The notes beneath the pieces were generated by a model, which worked only from the letters and a program-made list of their open reading frames with translations, ran no database searches and was not told the origin of the DNA. Below are positions 1-8,643 of a DNA stretch of 64,000 bases, piece by piece. The stretch is from Mycobacterium sp. GTDB lineage: Bacteria; Actinomycetota; Actinomycetes; Mycobacteriales; Mycobacteriaceae. Location of the stretch: positions 1-64,000 of the forward strand of contig JAGQTV010000112.1 of NCBI GenBank assembly GCA_020438845.1. Reading direction: 5' to 3'. The position numbers and the translations under genes were made by a program. Position 1 is the stretch's first letter, and every line of letters starts with the position of its first letter.

Positions 1-798
1 GTCAAGGTCACCGGCGACACCACCGTCGAATCCGACGAAACCTTCACCGTCGCCCTCTCCAACCCCTCCGGGGCAACCCTGTCCCGCACCACCGCCACCG
101 CCACCATCAAAAACGACGACACCGCCCAGTCACAGGGCACAGCCACCGTGGCCTACAGCGTGGTCAACGACTGGGGGTCAGGCCATACGGCGAACATGGC
201 AGTGACCGCTGGACAAGCGAATCTGAGTAATTGGACCGTCGAGTTCGATTCCCCCGCAACGATTGTCAATATCTGGAACGCGAAGATCGCCAGCCACGTC
301 GGAACCCATTACGTCATCACCAACGAGTCCTACAACGGTCAGGTGGCGGCGGGACAAACCACATCGTTCGGCTACCAGGCCACACCGGGCTCGGCCGTGT
401 CGGCACCAACGAACCTGACGGTCAACGGTATCGCCGTGGGCAACCCGACTCCGCCGCCGACCTCGGCACCTACCATCTCCATCGCCGACGTGTCGGTTGC
501 CGAAGGTAACAGCGGCACCACCAACGCCAACTTCACCGTCAGCCTGTCCAAGGCGTCCACCACCCCGGTCAGCGTCGGCTATACCACCGCCAACGGCACC
601 GCCACCGCCGGCGGCGATTACACGGCCACCTCCGGCACCCTCACGTTCTCCCCCGGGGTCACCTCCCAGACGATCGCGGTCAAGGTCACCGGCGACACCA
701 CCGTCGAGCCCACCGAAACCTTCACCGTCGCGCTGTCCAACCCCTCCGGGGCAACCCTCTCCCGCGCGACCGCTACCGCCACCATCACCAACGACGAT
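1..798 (+). repeat. Duplicated 120-bp Calx-beta segment (copies at 1-120 and 679-798)
   Basis: Bases 1-120 and 679-798 encode the same second half of a Calx-beta repeat (VKVTGDTTVE...TATI.NDD). They are about 90 percent identical at the DNA level, with differences scattered over roughly a dozen positions. This points to fairly recent internal duplication or gene conversion inside the cellulase gene. A CBM2 module lies between the copies. Confidence 0.8.
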
Positions 799-3090
799 GC
801 CGCCGTGACACCCGGGTTGAGCATCTCTGACGCTTCGGCGACCGAACCCGGCGCTGGCGGGATCGCGCCCGGCTATCTCCATACCTCGGGCAACCAGATC
901 GTCGATTCGCAGGGCAAGCCGGTGCAGCTTTCCAGTGTCAACTGGTTCGGCACAGAGAGCACAACCTTTGCCCCACACGGACTCTGGACCCGCAGCTACA
1001 AAGACATGATCGACCAGATGGCGGCCGAGGGCTTCAACACCATTCGGTTGCCCTACTCCAGCGAAGCGCTGCACACCAGCAAGGCGCCCAACGGCATCGA
1101 CTTCTACCAGAATCCCGATCTGCAGGGACTCACCTCGCTGGAAGTCATGGACAAGATCGTCGAGTATGCCGGGGAGAAGGGCATGCGGGTGGTACTCGAC
1201 CACCACCGCAGCAGCGCCGGTGCCGGCACCAGCGAGAACGGACTCTGGTACAACAGCCAGTACACCGAGGATCAATGGGTGGCCGACTGGCAGATGCTGG
1301 CCGACCACTACGAGGGCAACTCCACGGTCATCGGGTTCGACCTGCACAACGAGCCCTACAACGGCACGTGGGGCGGTGGCGGCGCCAAGGACTGGGCCCG
1401 CGCGGCCGAGCGGGCAGGCAACGCCGTTCTGGCAGTCAACCCCGACCTGCTGATCTTTGTCGAGGGCGTCGGCACCTACAAGGGCCAAAGCTATTGGTGG
1501 GGCGGCAATCTGATGGGTGTCAAAGACCGGCCCATCACGCTCGACGTGGCCAACCGGGTCGTCTACTCCCCGCACGACTATCCGAATTCCGTATTCCCGC
1601 AGACGTGGTTCCAGACCGCTGACTTCGGCGCCAACCTGCCCAACGTCTTCAGGAATGCATGGGGCTACATCTACGAGGACAACATCGCCCCGATCTGGGT
1701 CGGGGAATTCGGCACCAAACTGCAGGATCCCAAAGACGTCGTCTGGTTCGAAGCGATCACCTCGTACTTGTCGGGCGACTTCGACAACAACGGCACCATC
1801 GACATCCCCGCCGGGACCGAGGACATGAGCTGGGCGTACTGGTCGTGGAACCCGAACTCCGGCGACACCGGCGGCATCCTGGCCGACGACTGGAGAACCA
1901 TCAACGAGAACAAGATGGCCTACCTGACGCCGATCGAGTTCACCGGCGGAAGCGGAACCTCCCTGGAGTCGTTCGTGGTGACGCTGTCCACACCGGCGAC
2001 CCAGACGGTGACCGTGCAGTATTCGACCAGCAATGGCACCGCCACCGCCGGCAGCGACTACACCTCCAAATCGGGCACTCTAACCTTCGCCCCGGGCGAG
2101 ACCCAGAAGATCATCGCAGTGGTGGTCAACTCCGATTCCCTCACCGAGGGCACCGAGAATTTCACCGTCATGCTCTCCAGCCCGACCGGAGCCACCCTCA
2201 CCGACGCGACGGGCTTGGGCACCATCCTCGATCGCCCGGCCGCCGCGAGCACCACTGGGAGCGCACCGCAGACCCCGACCGTGCCGGTCACCGAACCCAC
2301 GGTGCCTGCGACCGACCCGATGGCGACCGACCCGACCGACACCACCACCGGGATGACGATGCCCGCACCGGCAGCCAGTGGGGATTACGTCGACATCATG
2401 ACCTTCGGCATGCACACCGGGAGTGACCACACCGGAATGAGCGCACTGGAGGGCGGACGGACAGCCATCACGACCGAGGCACTGGTCGCCTACAACAACC
2501 TTCGCCAGTTTGCCGGATTGCAGTCGGCAACGCTGGACGACGTCGGCAACTGGGCTTTCGCCAACAGCCTGACCAACAACGCCCAGGCGTGGGACAACGA
2601 TCTGCAGGGAGTGGGCCTGTACTACGCAATGCAGGGGGCCAAGGTCGGCTGGATCGCCGACGACAAATACGACCCCCAGATCGTCGCGGACATCGAGCGA
2701 ACGGCGCGACTGGGCTCGGCGACGGACGTTATGGCGATGGTGGAGCAGTACGGGCATCCCGGTTATGCGCAATATCTGATGGACAACGGCTACGAGACGG
2801 CCTTCATCAACACTTTGAAGATGGAACCGCACTACGGCGGATGGATGCATGACCGCGCGAACGGTCGACTCCTCCTCGAAGGCTCGGCCACCGCCCATGA
2901 CGTCAATCATCTGACCGTGCTCAGCCATGATCAGACCCAGCCGTTCATGAACGACACCTGGGATTGGCCCCAGTGGCCGGCCCTCGACGTCTCGGACAAG
3001 CGCGTCATCGAGTACTTCCAGAGCATGGTGTCGCTCGGGAACCCGTTGGGCAACAGCTTGACCGCGCTGGACGCCCCCTCGCCGCTCTAA
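1..3090 (+). CDS. Modular secreted cellulase: Calx-beta / CBM2 / Calx-beta / GH5 / unknown C-terminal domain (5' end outside window)
   Basis: The reading frame is open from base 1, so this is the 3' part of a larger gene (at least 1029 codons here). In order it encodes the tail of a Calx-beta repeat (1-120), a CBM2-type cellulose-binding module (about 145-400, Trp-rich), a complete Calx-beta repeat (about 478-803), and a GH5 endoglucanase domain (about 880-1930). The likely acid/base Glu lies in DLHNEPY (codon 1351-1353) and the nucleophile Glu in WVGEFG (1705-1707). After the GH5 come more Calx-beta sequence (about 1945-2240), a Pro/Thr linker, and about 235 residues I cannot assign. The GH5 sits between the first strand and the remainder of a Calx-beta domain. 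The product is probably exported and acts on beta-1,4-glucan; its signal peptide would lie upstream of the window. The stop overlaps the convergent xth gene by 4 bp. Confidence 0.9.
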   Translation, partial: VKVTGDTTVESDETFTVALSNPSGATLSRTTATATIKNDDTAQSQGTATVAYSVVNDWGSGHTANMAVTAGQANLSNWTVEFDSPATIVNIWNAKIASHVGTHYVITNESYNGQVAAGQTTSFGYQATPGSAVSAPTNLTVNGIAVGNPTPPPTSAPTISIADVSVAEGNSGTTNANFTVSLSKASTTPVSVGYTTANGTATAGGDYTATSGTLTFSPGVTSQTIAVKVTGDTTVEPTETFTVALSNPSGATLSRATATATITNDDAAVTPGLSISDASATEPGAGGIAPGYLHTSGNQIVDSQGKPVQLSSVNWFGTESTTFAPHGLWTRSYKDMIDQMAAEGFNTIRLPYSSEALHTSKAPNGIDFYQNPDLQGLTSLEVMDKIVEYAGEKGMRVVLDHHRSSAGAGTSENGLWYNSQYTEDQWVADWQMLADHYEGNSTVIGFDLHNEPYNGTWGGGGAKDWARAAERAGNAVLAVNPDLLIFVEGVGTYKGQSYWWGGNLMGVKDRPITLDVANRVVYSPHDYPNSVFPQTWFQTADFGANLPNVFRNAWGYIYEDNIAPIWVGEFGTKLQDPKDVVWFEAITSYLSGDFDNNGTIDIPAGTEDMSWAYWSWNPNSGDTGGILADDWRTINENKMAYLTPIEFTGGSGTSLESFVVTLSTPATQTVTVQYSTSNGTATAGSDYTSKSGTLTFAPGETQKIIAVVVNSDSLTEGTENFTVMLSSPTGATLTDATGLGTILDRPAAASTTGSAPQTPTVPVTEPTVPATDPMATDPTDTTTGMTMPAPAASGDYVDIMTFGMHTGSDHTGMSALEGGRTAITTEALVAYNNLRQFAGLQSATLDDVGNWAFANSLTNNAQAWDNDLQGVGLYYAMQGAKVGWIADDKYDPQIVADIERTARLGSATDVMAMVEQYGHPGYAQYLMDNGYETAFINTLKMEPHYGGWMHDRANGRLLLEGSATAHDVNHLTVLSHDQTQPFMNDTWDWPQWPALDVSDKRVIEYFQSMVSLGNPLGNSLTALDAPSPL

Positions 3091-3887
3091 CCGAATTCGA
3101 CGGTCACCGGGGCGTGGTCGGACCAGCGCAACGCATAGGCCGCCGGTTTCTCCACCCGTGCGGCGCGGGCGCGGGCGGCCAACGACTCGGTGGCCAGGTG
3201 GTAATCGATACGCCAGCCGGCGTCGTTGTCGAATGCCTTGCCCCGCCAGGACCACCAACTGTAGGGGCCAGGCCGGCCGGGGTGCATGGACCGGACCACA
3301 TCGACCCAGCCTGACCCCATCAGATCGGAGAGCCATTGCCGTTCGCTGGGAAGGAAGCCCGACTTCTTGACGTTTGCCTTCCAGGCCTTGATGTCGTCCT
3401 CGGTGTGGGCGATGTTCCAATCGCCGCACACCACGGCGTCTCGTCCGCCCTCAGCCAGCTCTGCCATCCGCTGGGTCAGCGCCGCCATGAACCGCTCCTT
3501 CTCCAGCTGGCGGTCCGTGCCGGCCTCGCCGGTGTGGACATAGAGGCTGCCAATGGTCACGCCGGAAACATCGACCTCGAGGTAACGGCCGTGGTCCTCG
3601 AATTCAGTTGCAGACAAACCGATTCGGATGTCATGAAACGGGGTGCGGCTCAGGATGGCCACGCCGGCGCGCCCTTTGAGGTGCGGCCGTGCCGATGCCA
3701 TGTGCCAGCCGTCCGCCAACGCCGGAGCAAGTGCGTCGGCGACCTGGTCGTCGTCGGCACGGGTCTCCTGAAGGCACACCACATCGGCGGAGGTACCCGC
3801 CAACCAGTCCAGCAGCCCGCGGTTCTCCTCCGAGCGTTGCCGCACCGCGGCACGAACACCGTTGACATTGATGGTGGTGACGATCAC
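3087..3887 (-). CDS. xth: Exodeoxyribonuclease III-family endonuclease/exonuclease
   Basis: 266 residues of the EEP nuclease superfamily. The N-terminal TTINVNGVRAA strand and the CLQET motif (metal-binding Glu) are present. GDWNIAH supplies the catalytic Asp/Asn, and the C-terminal SDHAPV supplies the Asp-His pair. The family carries out AP-site incision and 3'-5' exonuclease action in base excision repair. I chose the GTG at 3887 because a TAAGTT -10 box (3900-3895) lies 7 nt upstream, giving a leaderless start. A TTG at 3896 would place the codon inside that -10 box. It is divergent from the hydrolase at 3911 and convergent with the cellulase gene, overlapping it by 4 bp. Confidence 0.88.
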   Translation of the reverse strand: MIVTTINVNGVRAAVRQRSEENRGLLDWLAGTSADVVCLQETRADDDQVADALAPALADGWHMASARPHLKGRAGVAILSRTPFHDIRIGLSATEFEDHGRYLEVDVSGVTIGSLYVHTGEAGTDRQLEKERFMAALTQRMAELAEGGRDAVVCGDWNIAHTEDDIKAWKANVKKSGFLPSERQWLSDLMGSGWVDVVRSMHPGRPGPYSWWSWRGKAFDNDAGWRIDYHLATESLAARARAARVEKPAAYALRWSDHAPVTVEFG

Positions 3888-3894
3888 GGGAGGC

Positions 3895-3904
3895 AACTTA
3901 TCGT
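3895..3904. promoter_or_regulatory. Interlocked divergent -10 elements for xth and the neighbouring hydrolase
   Basis: On the plus strand TATCGT (3899-3904) is followed by 6 nt and the ATG at 3911. On the minus strand TAAGTT (3900-3895) is followed by 7 nt and the GTG at 3887. The two -10 boxes share bases 3899-3900, and both genes lack a Shine-Dalgarno sequence. Both are therefore predicted leaderless and cannot fire at the same moment from the same DNA molecule. Confidence 0.6.
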
Positions 3905-3910
3905 GGTGGG

Positions 3911-4747
3911 ATGAGCGCCCGGGAACCGATCCACCTAGGGTCTGGCGAGCCGATTCTGTTGTTGCACCCCTTCATGATGTCGTCCTACGTCTGGCACGAC
4001 GTCGCGCCGCGTCTGGCGGAGACCGGCCGTTTCGAGGTCTTCGCTCCCACGATGGCCGGGCACAACGGCGGGCCACCTACCCGGTCCTGGTTCCTGGACA
4101 CCACCACCCTGGCCAACCACGTCGAAACCCAACTGGATGAATTGGGCTGGGGCAGCGCACATATCGTCGGCAACTCGCTGGGCGGCTGGGTCGCGTTCGA
4201 ACTCGAGCGCCGCGGACGTGCCCGGACCCTCACCGCGATCGCCCCGGCAGGCGGATGGCATCGCTGGTCGCCGGTGAAGTACGAAATAGTCGGCAAGTTC
4301 GTCGCGGGCCTTCCGGTGTGGCTGACGGCGATCGCGTTGGGACAGCGCGCCGCAAAGCTGCCGCTGGCCAAGCGGGCTGCCAGCGTACCGATCAGCGCTA
4401 CCTCAGCCGGACTGTCCGACCGGGACATGCGCGAGATCATCGACGACGTCACCCACTGCCGGGCTTACTACCAACTGCTGATCAAAGCCCTTCTGCTGCC
4501 CGGCCTGATGCAGCTCGCCGATACCGACATCCCGACGAATCTGGTGATCTGCGAGAAGGACCGGGTTTTACCGCACCCGCGCTACACCAAGCATTTCCTC
4601 AAGCACATCCCCGACATCGACCGGGTCACCACCTTGCCCAACGTCGGGCACATCCCGATGTTCGAGGCGCCGCAGACCATCACCGACCTGATCATGGCCT
4701 GGGTCGAGGAGCACAGCTCGCCGGTGCGCCAGGCGCCGGGGGCTTGA
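3911..4747 (+). CDS. Alpha/beta hydrolase
   Basis: 278 residues with an alpha/beta hydrolase fold. LLLHPFMMSSYVWHDV forms the oxyanion-region strand and loop, and GNSLGGW holds the nucleophile Ser. The late VICEKDRV segment carries a likely acid, and VGHIPMFEAP carries the catalytic His. The cap region (about residues 115-190) is Ala/Leu-rich. The substrate is unknown. It resembles the hydrolase next to icd1 in M. tuberculosis (Rv3338 area). The leaderless ATG follows TATCGT by 6 nt. The gene ends 5 bp before the convergent icd1. Confidence 0.85.
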   Translation: MSAREPIHLGSGEPILLLHPFMMSSYVWHDVAPRLAETGRFEVFAPTMAGHNGGPPTRSWFLDTTTLANHVETQLDELGWGSAHIVGNSLGGWVAFELERRGRARTLTAIAPAGGWHRWSPVKYEIVGKFVAGLPVWLTAIALGQRAAKLPLAKRAASVPISATSAGLSDRDMREIIDDVTHCRAYYQLLIKALLLPGLMQLADTDIPTNLVICEKDRVLPHPRYTKHFLKHIPDIDRVTTLPNVGHIPMFEAPQTITDLIMAWVEEHSSPVRQAPGA

Positions 4748-4752
4748 TCTCG

Positions 4753-5988
4753 CTAGACAGCCTCAGCCAGGGCTTCGTCGAGATGTTCGGCGAGGATGGC
4801 CAGGAACTGCTCGCTGGTCTGCCAGGGCTGGTCCGGGCCGATCAGCAGCGCGAGGTCCTTGGTCATCTTGCCGCCCTCGACGGCCGCGATGACGACCTCC
4901 TCGAGCGTGTGCGCGAACTCGATCACCTCCGGGGTGTCGTCGAGTTTGCCGCGGTGCTCCAGCCCACGCGTCCAGGCGAAGATCGACGCAATCGGATTGG
5001 TCGAGGTGGGCTTCCCCTGCTGATACTGCCGGTAGTGCCTGGTGACGGTCCCGTGCGCGGCCTCGGCCTCGACCGTCTTGCCATCCGGAGTCATCAGCAC
5101 AGACGTCATCAGGCCAAGTGAGCCGTAGCCCTGGGCAACGATGTCGGACTCGACGTCACCGTCGTAGTTCTTGCATGCCCAGACGTAGCCGCCCTCCCAC
5201 TTCAGACATGAGGCCACCATGTCGTCGATGAGGCGGTGCTCGTAGGTCAGACGGAGAGCGTCGAACTGGTCCTTGTACTCATCGTCGAAGATGCGCTGGA
5301 ATTCATCTTTGAACATGCCGTCGTAGGCCTTGAGGATGGTGTTCTTGGTCGACAGGTACACCGGATATTTCCGCTGCAACGCGTAGCTGAATGTCGAACG
5401 GGCGAAGTCCTGGATCGACTTCTTGAAGTTGTACATGCCCATCACGACGCCGCCGTCCTGCGGGATGTGCACGACCTCGTGCACGATCGGCTCGCTGCCG
5501 TCGTCGGGGGTGAAGGTGAGCATCACTGTTCCGGGGCGGTCGACCTTGAAGTTCGTAGCGCGGTACTGGTCACCGAAGGCGTGCCGGCCGATGATGATCG
5601 GCTTGGTCCAGCCGGGTACCAGACGGGGAATGTTGGAGATGACGATCGGGGCGCGGAAAATGGTGCCGCCCAGGATATTCCGGATGGTGCCATTGGGGGA
5701 CAGCCACATCTTCTTGAGGTTGAATTCCTTGACCCGGGCCTCATCGGGAGTGATCGTCGCGCATTTGACGCCGACACCGTGCTTGAGGATGGCGTGGGCC
5801 GAATCGATCGTGACCTGGTCGTCGGTGGCATCACGGTTCTCGATGCCAAGGTCGTAGTACTCCAGGTTGACGTCGACGTGCGGCAGGATCAGGGTTTCCT
5901 TGATGAGCTTCCAGATGATGCGTGTCATCTCGTCGCCGTCGAGCTCCACCACGGTGCCCTTGACCCTGATCTTGTGTCGACTGGACAT
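4753..5988 (-). CDS. icd1: NADP-dependent isocitrate dehydrogenase, dimeric eukaryotic-like type
   Basis: 411 residues catalysing oxidative decarboxylation of isocitrate to 2-oxoglutarate with NADP in the TCA cycle. The sequence is clearly of the eukaryotic IDH1/2 type: GDEMTRIIW near the N-terminus, [12 protein letters not shown] for substrate binding, [15 protein letters not shown] with the Arg equivalent to human IDH1 Arg132, and [11 protein letters not shown] with [11 protein letters not shown] near the coenzyme site. I chose the ATG at 5988 because AGGAGG lies at 6001-6006, 12 nt upstream. An in-frame ATG at 6000 abuts that SD. It lies 139 bp downstream of icd2 on the same strand. Confidence 0.95.
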   Translation of the reverse strand: MSSRHKIRVKGTVVELDGDEMTRIIWKLIKETLILPHVDVNLEYYDLGIENRDATDDQVTIDSAHAILKHGVGVKCATITPDEARVKEFNLKKMWLSPNGTIRNILGGTIFRAPIVISNIPRLVPGWTKPIIIGRHAFGDQYRATNFKVDRPGTVMLTFTPDDGSEPIVHEVVHIPQDGGVVMGMYNFKKSIQDFARSTFSYALQRKYPVYLSTKNTILKAYDGMFKDEFQRIFDDEYKDQFDALRLTYEHRLIDDMVASCLKWEGGYVWACKNYDGDVESDIVAQGYGSLGLMTSVLMTPDGKTVEAEAAHGTVTRHYRQYQQGKPTSTNPIASIFAWTRGLEHRGKLDDTPEVIEFAHTLEEVVIAAVEGGKMTKDLALLIGPDQPWQTSEQFLAILAEHLDEALAEAV

Positions 5989-6127
5989 GTGAGTCCGCAT
6001 CCTCCTAGGCCTGGGCGATCGTCTCGTGGGCAGCCGAGCGGAGCCGTCGAGCCCTCTCGACGACCACACTACAAGGGCCGCTATTCCAGAAGCGTCAGCT
6101 TGGGCTACTCACCGACAGTGCTTCGAA

Positions 6128-8368
6128 TCAGTCCTCGGCAGCCGCCGCCAGCGCGGCGTTGAACGATTTGCTGGGCCGCATCACCGCCGTGATCATTTCC
6201 CGGTCCGGGTAGTAATAGCCGCCGATGTCCACCGGATGGCCCTGTGCCTCGTTGAGTTCGGCCACGATGACGTCCTCCTCGGAGGCCAACTCCTTGGCAA
6301 GTGCAGCGAAGTGCTCCGCCAGTTCCTTGTCCTCGTCCTGCGCCGCGAGTTCTTGCGCCCAGTACAGCGCGAGGTAGAACTGGCTGCCACGGTTGTCGAG
6401 CTCACCGGTCTTGCGCGAGGGGTTCTTGCTGTTGTCCAACAGCTTGCCGGTCGCGGCGTCCAGCGTGCTGGCCAGGATCTGGGCTTTCCTGTTGCCGGTC
6501 TTGACGCCCAGGTCTTCCAAACTGACTGCCAGAGCGAGGAATTCGCCCAGGGAATCCCAGCGCAGGTGATTCTCCTCCAACAGCTGACTGACGTGCTTGG
6601 GCGCCGAACCACCGGCTCCGGTCTCGTACATGCAGCCACCGGCCATCAGCGGCACGATGGACAGCATCTTGGCGCTGGTGCCCAACTCCAGGATCGGGAA
6701 CAGGTCGGTGAGGTAGTCGCGCAGGATGTTGCCGGTCGCGGCGATGGTGTCCTGCCCGCGGCTCACCCGCTCGATCGTGTGCCGCATGGCGCGCACCTGC
6801 GACATGATCTGAATGTCCAGACCTTCGGTGTCATGGTCCTTGAGGTACCGCTCGACCTTCTTGCGCAGCTCGTTCTCGTGCGGCCGTTCCGAGTCCAGCC
6901 AGAACACCACCGGCATTCCGGACTTGCGGGCCCGGGTGACGGCCAGCTTGACCCAGTCGCGGATCGGCGCGTCCTTGACAATGGGCATGCGCCAGATGTC
7001 GCCGGCTTCGACGTTCTGGGTCAGCAGCACTTCTCCGGTGGCGATGTCCACGATGTTGGCCACCCCGTCCTCGGGAATCTCGAACGTCTTGTCGTGGGAG
7101 CCGTACTCCTCGGCCTTCTGCGCCATGAGACCCACGTTGGGCACGGTGCCCATCGTCCTCGGGTCGAACTGGCCCTCGGTCTTGCAGAAGTTGATGATCT
7201 CCTGGTAGATCCGGGAGAAGGTGGACTCCGGGTTCACCGCCTTGGTGTCCTTGAGCTTGCCGTCGGCGCCGTACATCTTGCCGCCCGCCCGGATCATCGC
7301 GGGCATCGAAGCGTCCACGATGACGTCGCTGGGCGAATGGAAGTTGGAGATACCCCGGGCCGAGTCCACCATGGCCAACTCGGGGCGGTGTTCGTGGCAC
7401 CTGTGCAGGTCTTCGATGATCTCATCGCGTTGTGATCGTGGCAGTGACTCGATCTTGCTGTAGAGGTCGGACAACCCGTTGTTGACGTTGACGCCGAGTT
7501 CGTCGAAGAGCTTCTGGTGCTTGGCAAATGCGTCCTTGTAAAAGACTTTGACCGCATGCCCGAAGACGATGGGGTGGCTGACCTTCATCATGGTGGCCTT
7601 GACGTGCAGCGAGAACATGACGCCGGTCTTGTAGGCGTCCTGCATCTGCTCCTCGTAGAAGTCGCACAGGGCTTTCTTGCTCATGAACATGCTGTCGATG
7701 ATGTCGCCGGCGTCCAGCTTCACCTCGGGCTTGAGCACGACCGTCTTGCCGCTGGTGGTCACCAGCTCCATCTTCACGTTGCGCGCGCGGTCCAACGTCA
7801 TCGACTTCTCACCGTGGTAGAAATCGCCGTGCCGCATATGCGCCACGTGGGTGCGTGACGCCATCGACCACTCGCCCATGCTGTGCGGGTGCTTTCGGGC
7901 GTACTCCTTGACCGCCTTGGGCGCGCGGCGGTCGGAGTTCCCTTCGCGCAGCACCGGGTTCACCGCACTGCCGAGACACTTGGCGTAACGCGCGCGAATT
8001 TCTTTTTCCTCGTCGGTCTTGGGATCCCCGGGGTAGTCCGGCAGGTTGTAGCCCTTGGACCGCAGTTCGGCGATGGCAGTCAGAAGCTGGGGTACCGAGG
8101 CGCTGATGTTGGGCAGTTTGATGATGTTTGCGTCGGGATCCTGGGTCAGCTTGCCCAGTTCAGCCAGGTTGTCCGGCACCCGCTGTTCATCGGTCAAGTA
8201 GTCCCCGAACTCGGCCAGGATGCGCGCCGCCACCGAGATGTCCCTGGTCTGCACGTCGATCCCGGCCGACTCGGCGAACGTCTTGATGATCGGCAGAAAG
8301 GCGTACGTCGCCAGCAACGGCGCCTCGTCGGTCAGCGTGTAGATGATGGTGGGCTGCTCTGCAGTCAT
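6128..8368 (-). CDS. icd2: NADP-dependent isocitrate dehydrogenase, monomeric type
   Basis: 746 residues, the usual length of the monomeric IDH family, which carries out the same reaction as icd1 with an unrelated sequence. Recognisable segments are [18 protein letters not shown] at the N-terminus, [11 protein letters not shown], the long central [39 protein letters not shown] region, and [17 protein letters not shown]-type SD sequence lies 8 nt before the ATG at 8368. It is divergent from the metC riboswitch transcript. Side-by-side icd2-icd1 is unusual; in M. tuberculosis they are far apart (Rv0066c and Rv3339c). Confidence 0.95.
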   Translation of the reverse strand: MTAEQPTIIYTLTDEAPLLATYAFLPIIKTFAESAGIDVQTRDISVAARILAEFGDYLTDEQRVPDNLAELGKLTQDPDANIIKLPNISASVPQLLTAIAELRSKGYNLPDYPGDPKTDEEKEIRARYAKCLGSAVNPVLREGNSDRRAPKAVKEYARKHPHSMGEWSMASRTHVAHMRHGDFYHGEKSMTLDRARNVKMELVTTSGKTVVLKPEVKLDAGDIIDSMFMSKKALCDFYEEQMQDAYKTGVMFSLHVKATMMKVSHPIVFGHAVKVFYKDAFAKHQKLFDELGVNVNNGLSDLYSKIESLPRSQRDEIIEDLHRCHEHRPELAMVDSARGISNFHSPSDVIVDASMPAMIRAGGKMYGADGKLKDTKAVNPESTFSRIYQEIINFCKTEGQFDPRTMGTVPNVGLMAQKAEEYGSHDKTFEIPEDGVANIVDIATGEVLLTQNVEAGDIWRMPIVKDAPIRDWVKLAVTRARKSGMPVVFWLDSERPHENELRKKVERYLKDHDTEGLDIQIMSQVRAMRHTIERVSRGQDTIAATGNILRDYLTDLFPILELGTSAKMLSIVPLMAGGCMYETGAGGSAPKHVSQLLEENHLRWDSLGEFLALAVSLEDLGVKTGNRKAQILASTLDAATGKLLDNSKNPSRKTGELDNRGSQFYLALYWAQELAAQDEDKELAEHFAALAKELASEEDVIVAELNEAQGHPVDIGGYYYPDREMITAVMRPSKSFNAALAAAAED

Positions 8369-8509
8369 GCGCTGTTCTCCCGGATCGGTTCGGTCAGGCT
8401 CGATAGGGGCGGTTCGTTGTCACGGCGGTTATCAGTATCAACTCACATACTGCGCTACGTCGAAGGCACGCGACCGTGGAACGGCTGGCCAGTCCCCGCA
8501 GGCGTGCGT
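8369..8509. other. Divergent intergenic region between icd2 and the metC leader
   Basis: This stretch holds the icd2 ribosome-binding site (8377-8382, minus strand) and must hold the icd2 promoter. An AT-rich patch at about 8425-8455 is the best location for it on the minus strand. No gene was seen. The plus-strand -10 for the methionine operon begins at 8510. Confidence 0.5.
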
Positions 8510-8515
8510 TATTCT
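8510..8515 (+). promoter_or_regulatory. -10 element of the metC leader transcript
   Basis: TATTCT matches the mycobacterial TANNNT -10 consensus. A start about 7 nt downstream would fall at 8522-8523, exactly at the 5' edge of the SAM-IV aptamer. The spacing supports both the promoter call and the aptamer boundary. Confidence 0.65.
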
Positions 8516-8522
8516 GTGAAGC

Positions 8523-8643
8523 GGTCATGAGCGCCAGCATCAAGCCCCGGCTTGCTGGCCGGCAACCCTCCAACCGCGGTGGGGTGCCCCGGGTGATGAC
8601 CAGGTTGAGCAGCCGACTACCGGCCGCACGGCAAGCGCGGGTC
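8523..8643 (+). ncRNA. SAM-IV riboswitch
   Basis: This is a SAM-binding aptamer in the 5' leader of metC. The 5' strand GGTCATGAG (8523-8531) pairs with GGTGATGACC near 8591-8600. GCCAG...CAAG with CTTG...CTGGC forms the P2-type hairpin at 8533-8559. The GGCAACCCTCC core (8560-8570), the CCGCGGTGGGGTGCC segment and a 3' pseudoknot/hairpin (GCAAGCGCGGGTC, ending at 8643) follow. This matches the Actinobacterial SAM-IV class known upstream of metC/metY genes in mycobacteria. When SAM is plentiful it is expected to lower metC-metX expression. The expression platform must lie in the 162 nt before the metC ATG. Confidence 0.93.

Noticed and set aside
178-1575. Long open frame on the minus strand opposite the cellulase
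   Set aside because: It is a product of high GC and the repeated Calx-beta sequence. Its translation is Gly/Arg/Val-rich and low in complexity, and the plus strand has clear domains.
6026-7435. Plus-strand open frame of 469 codons inside icd2
   Set aside because: It is antisense to a fully conserved gene and has no recognisable family or promoter.
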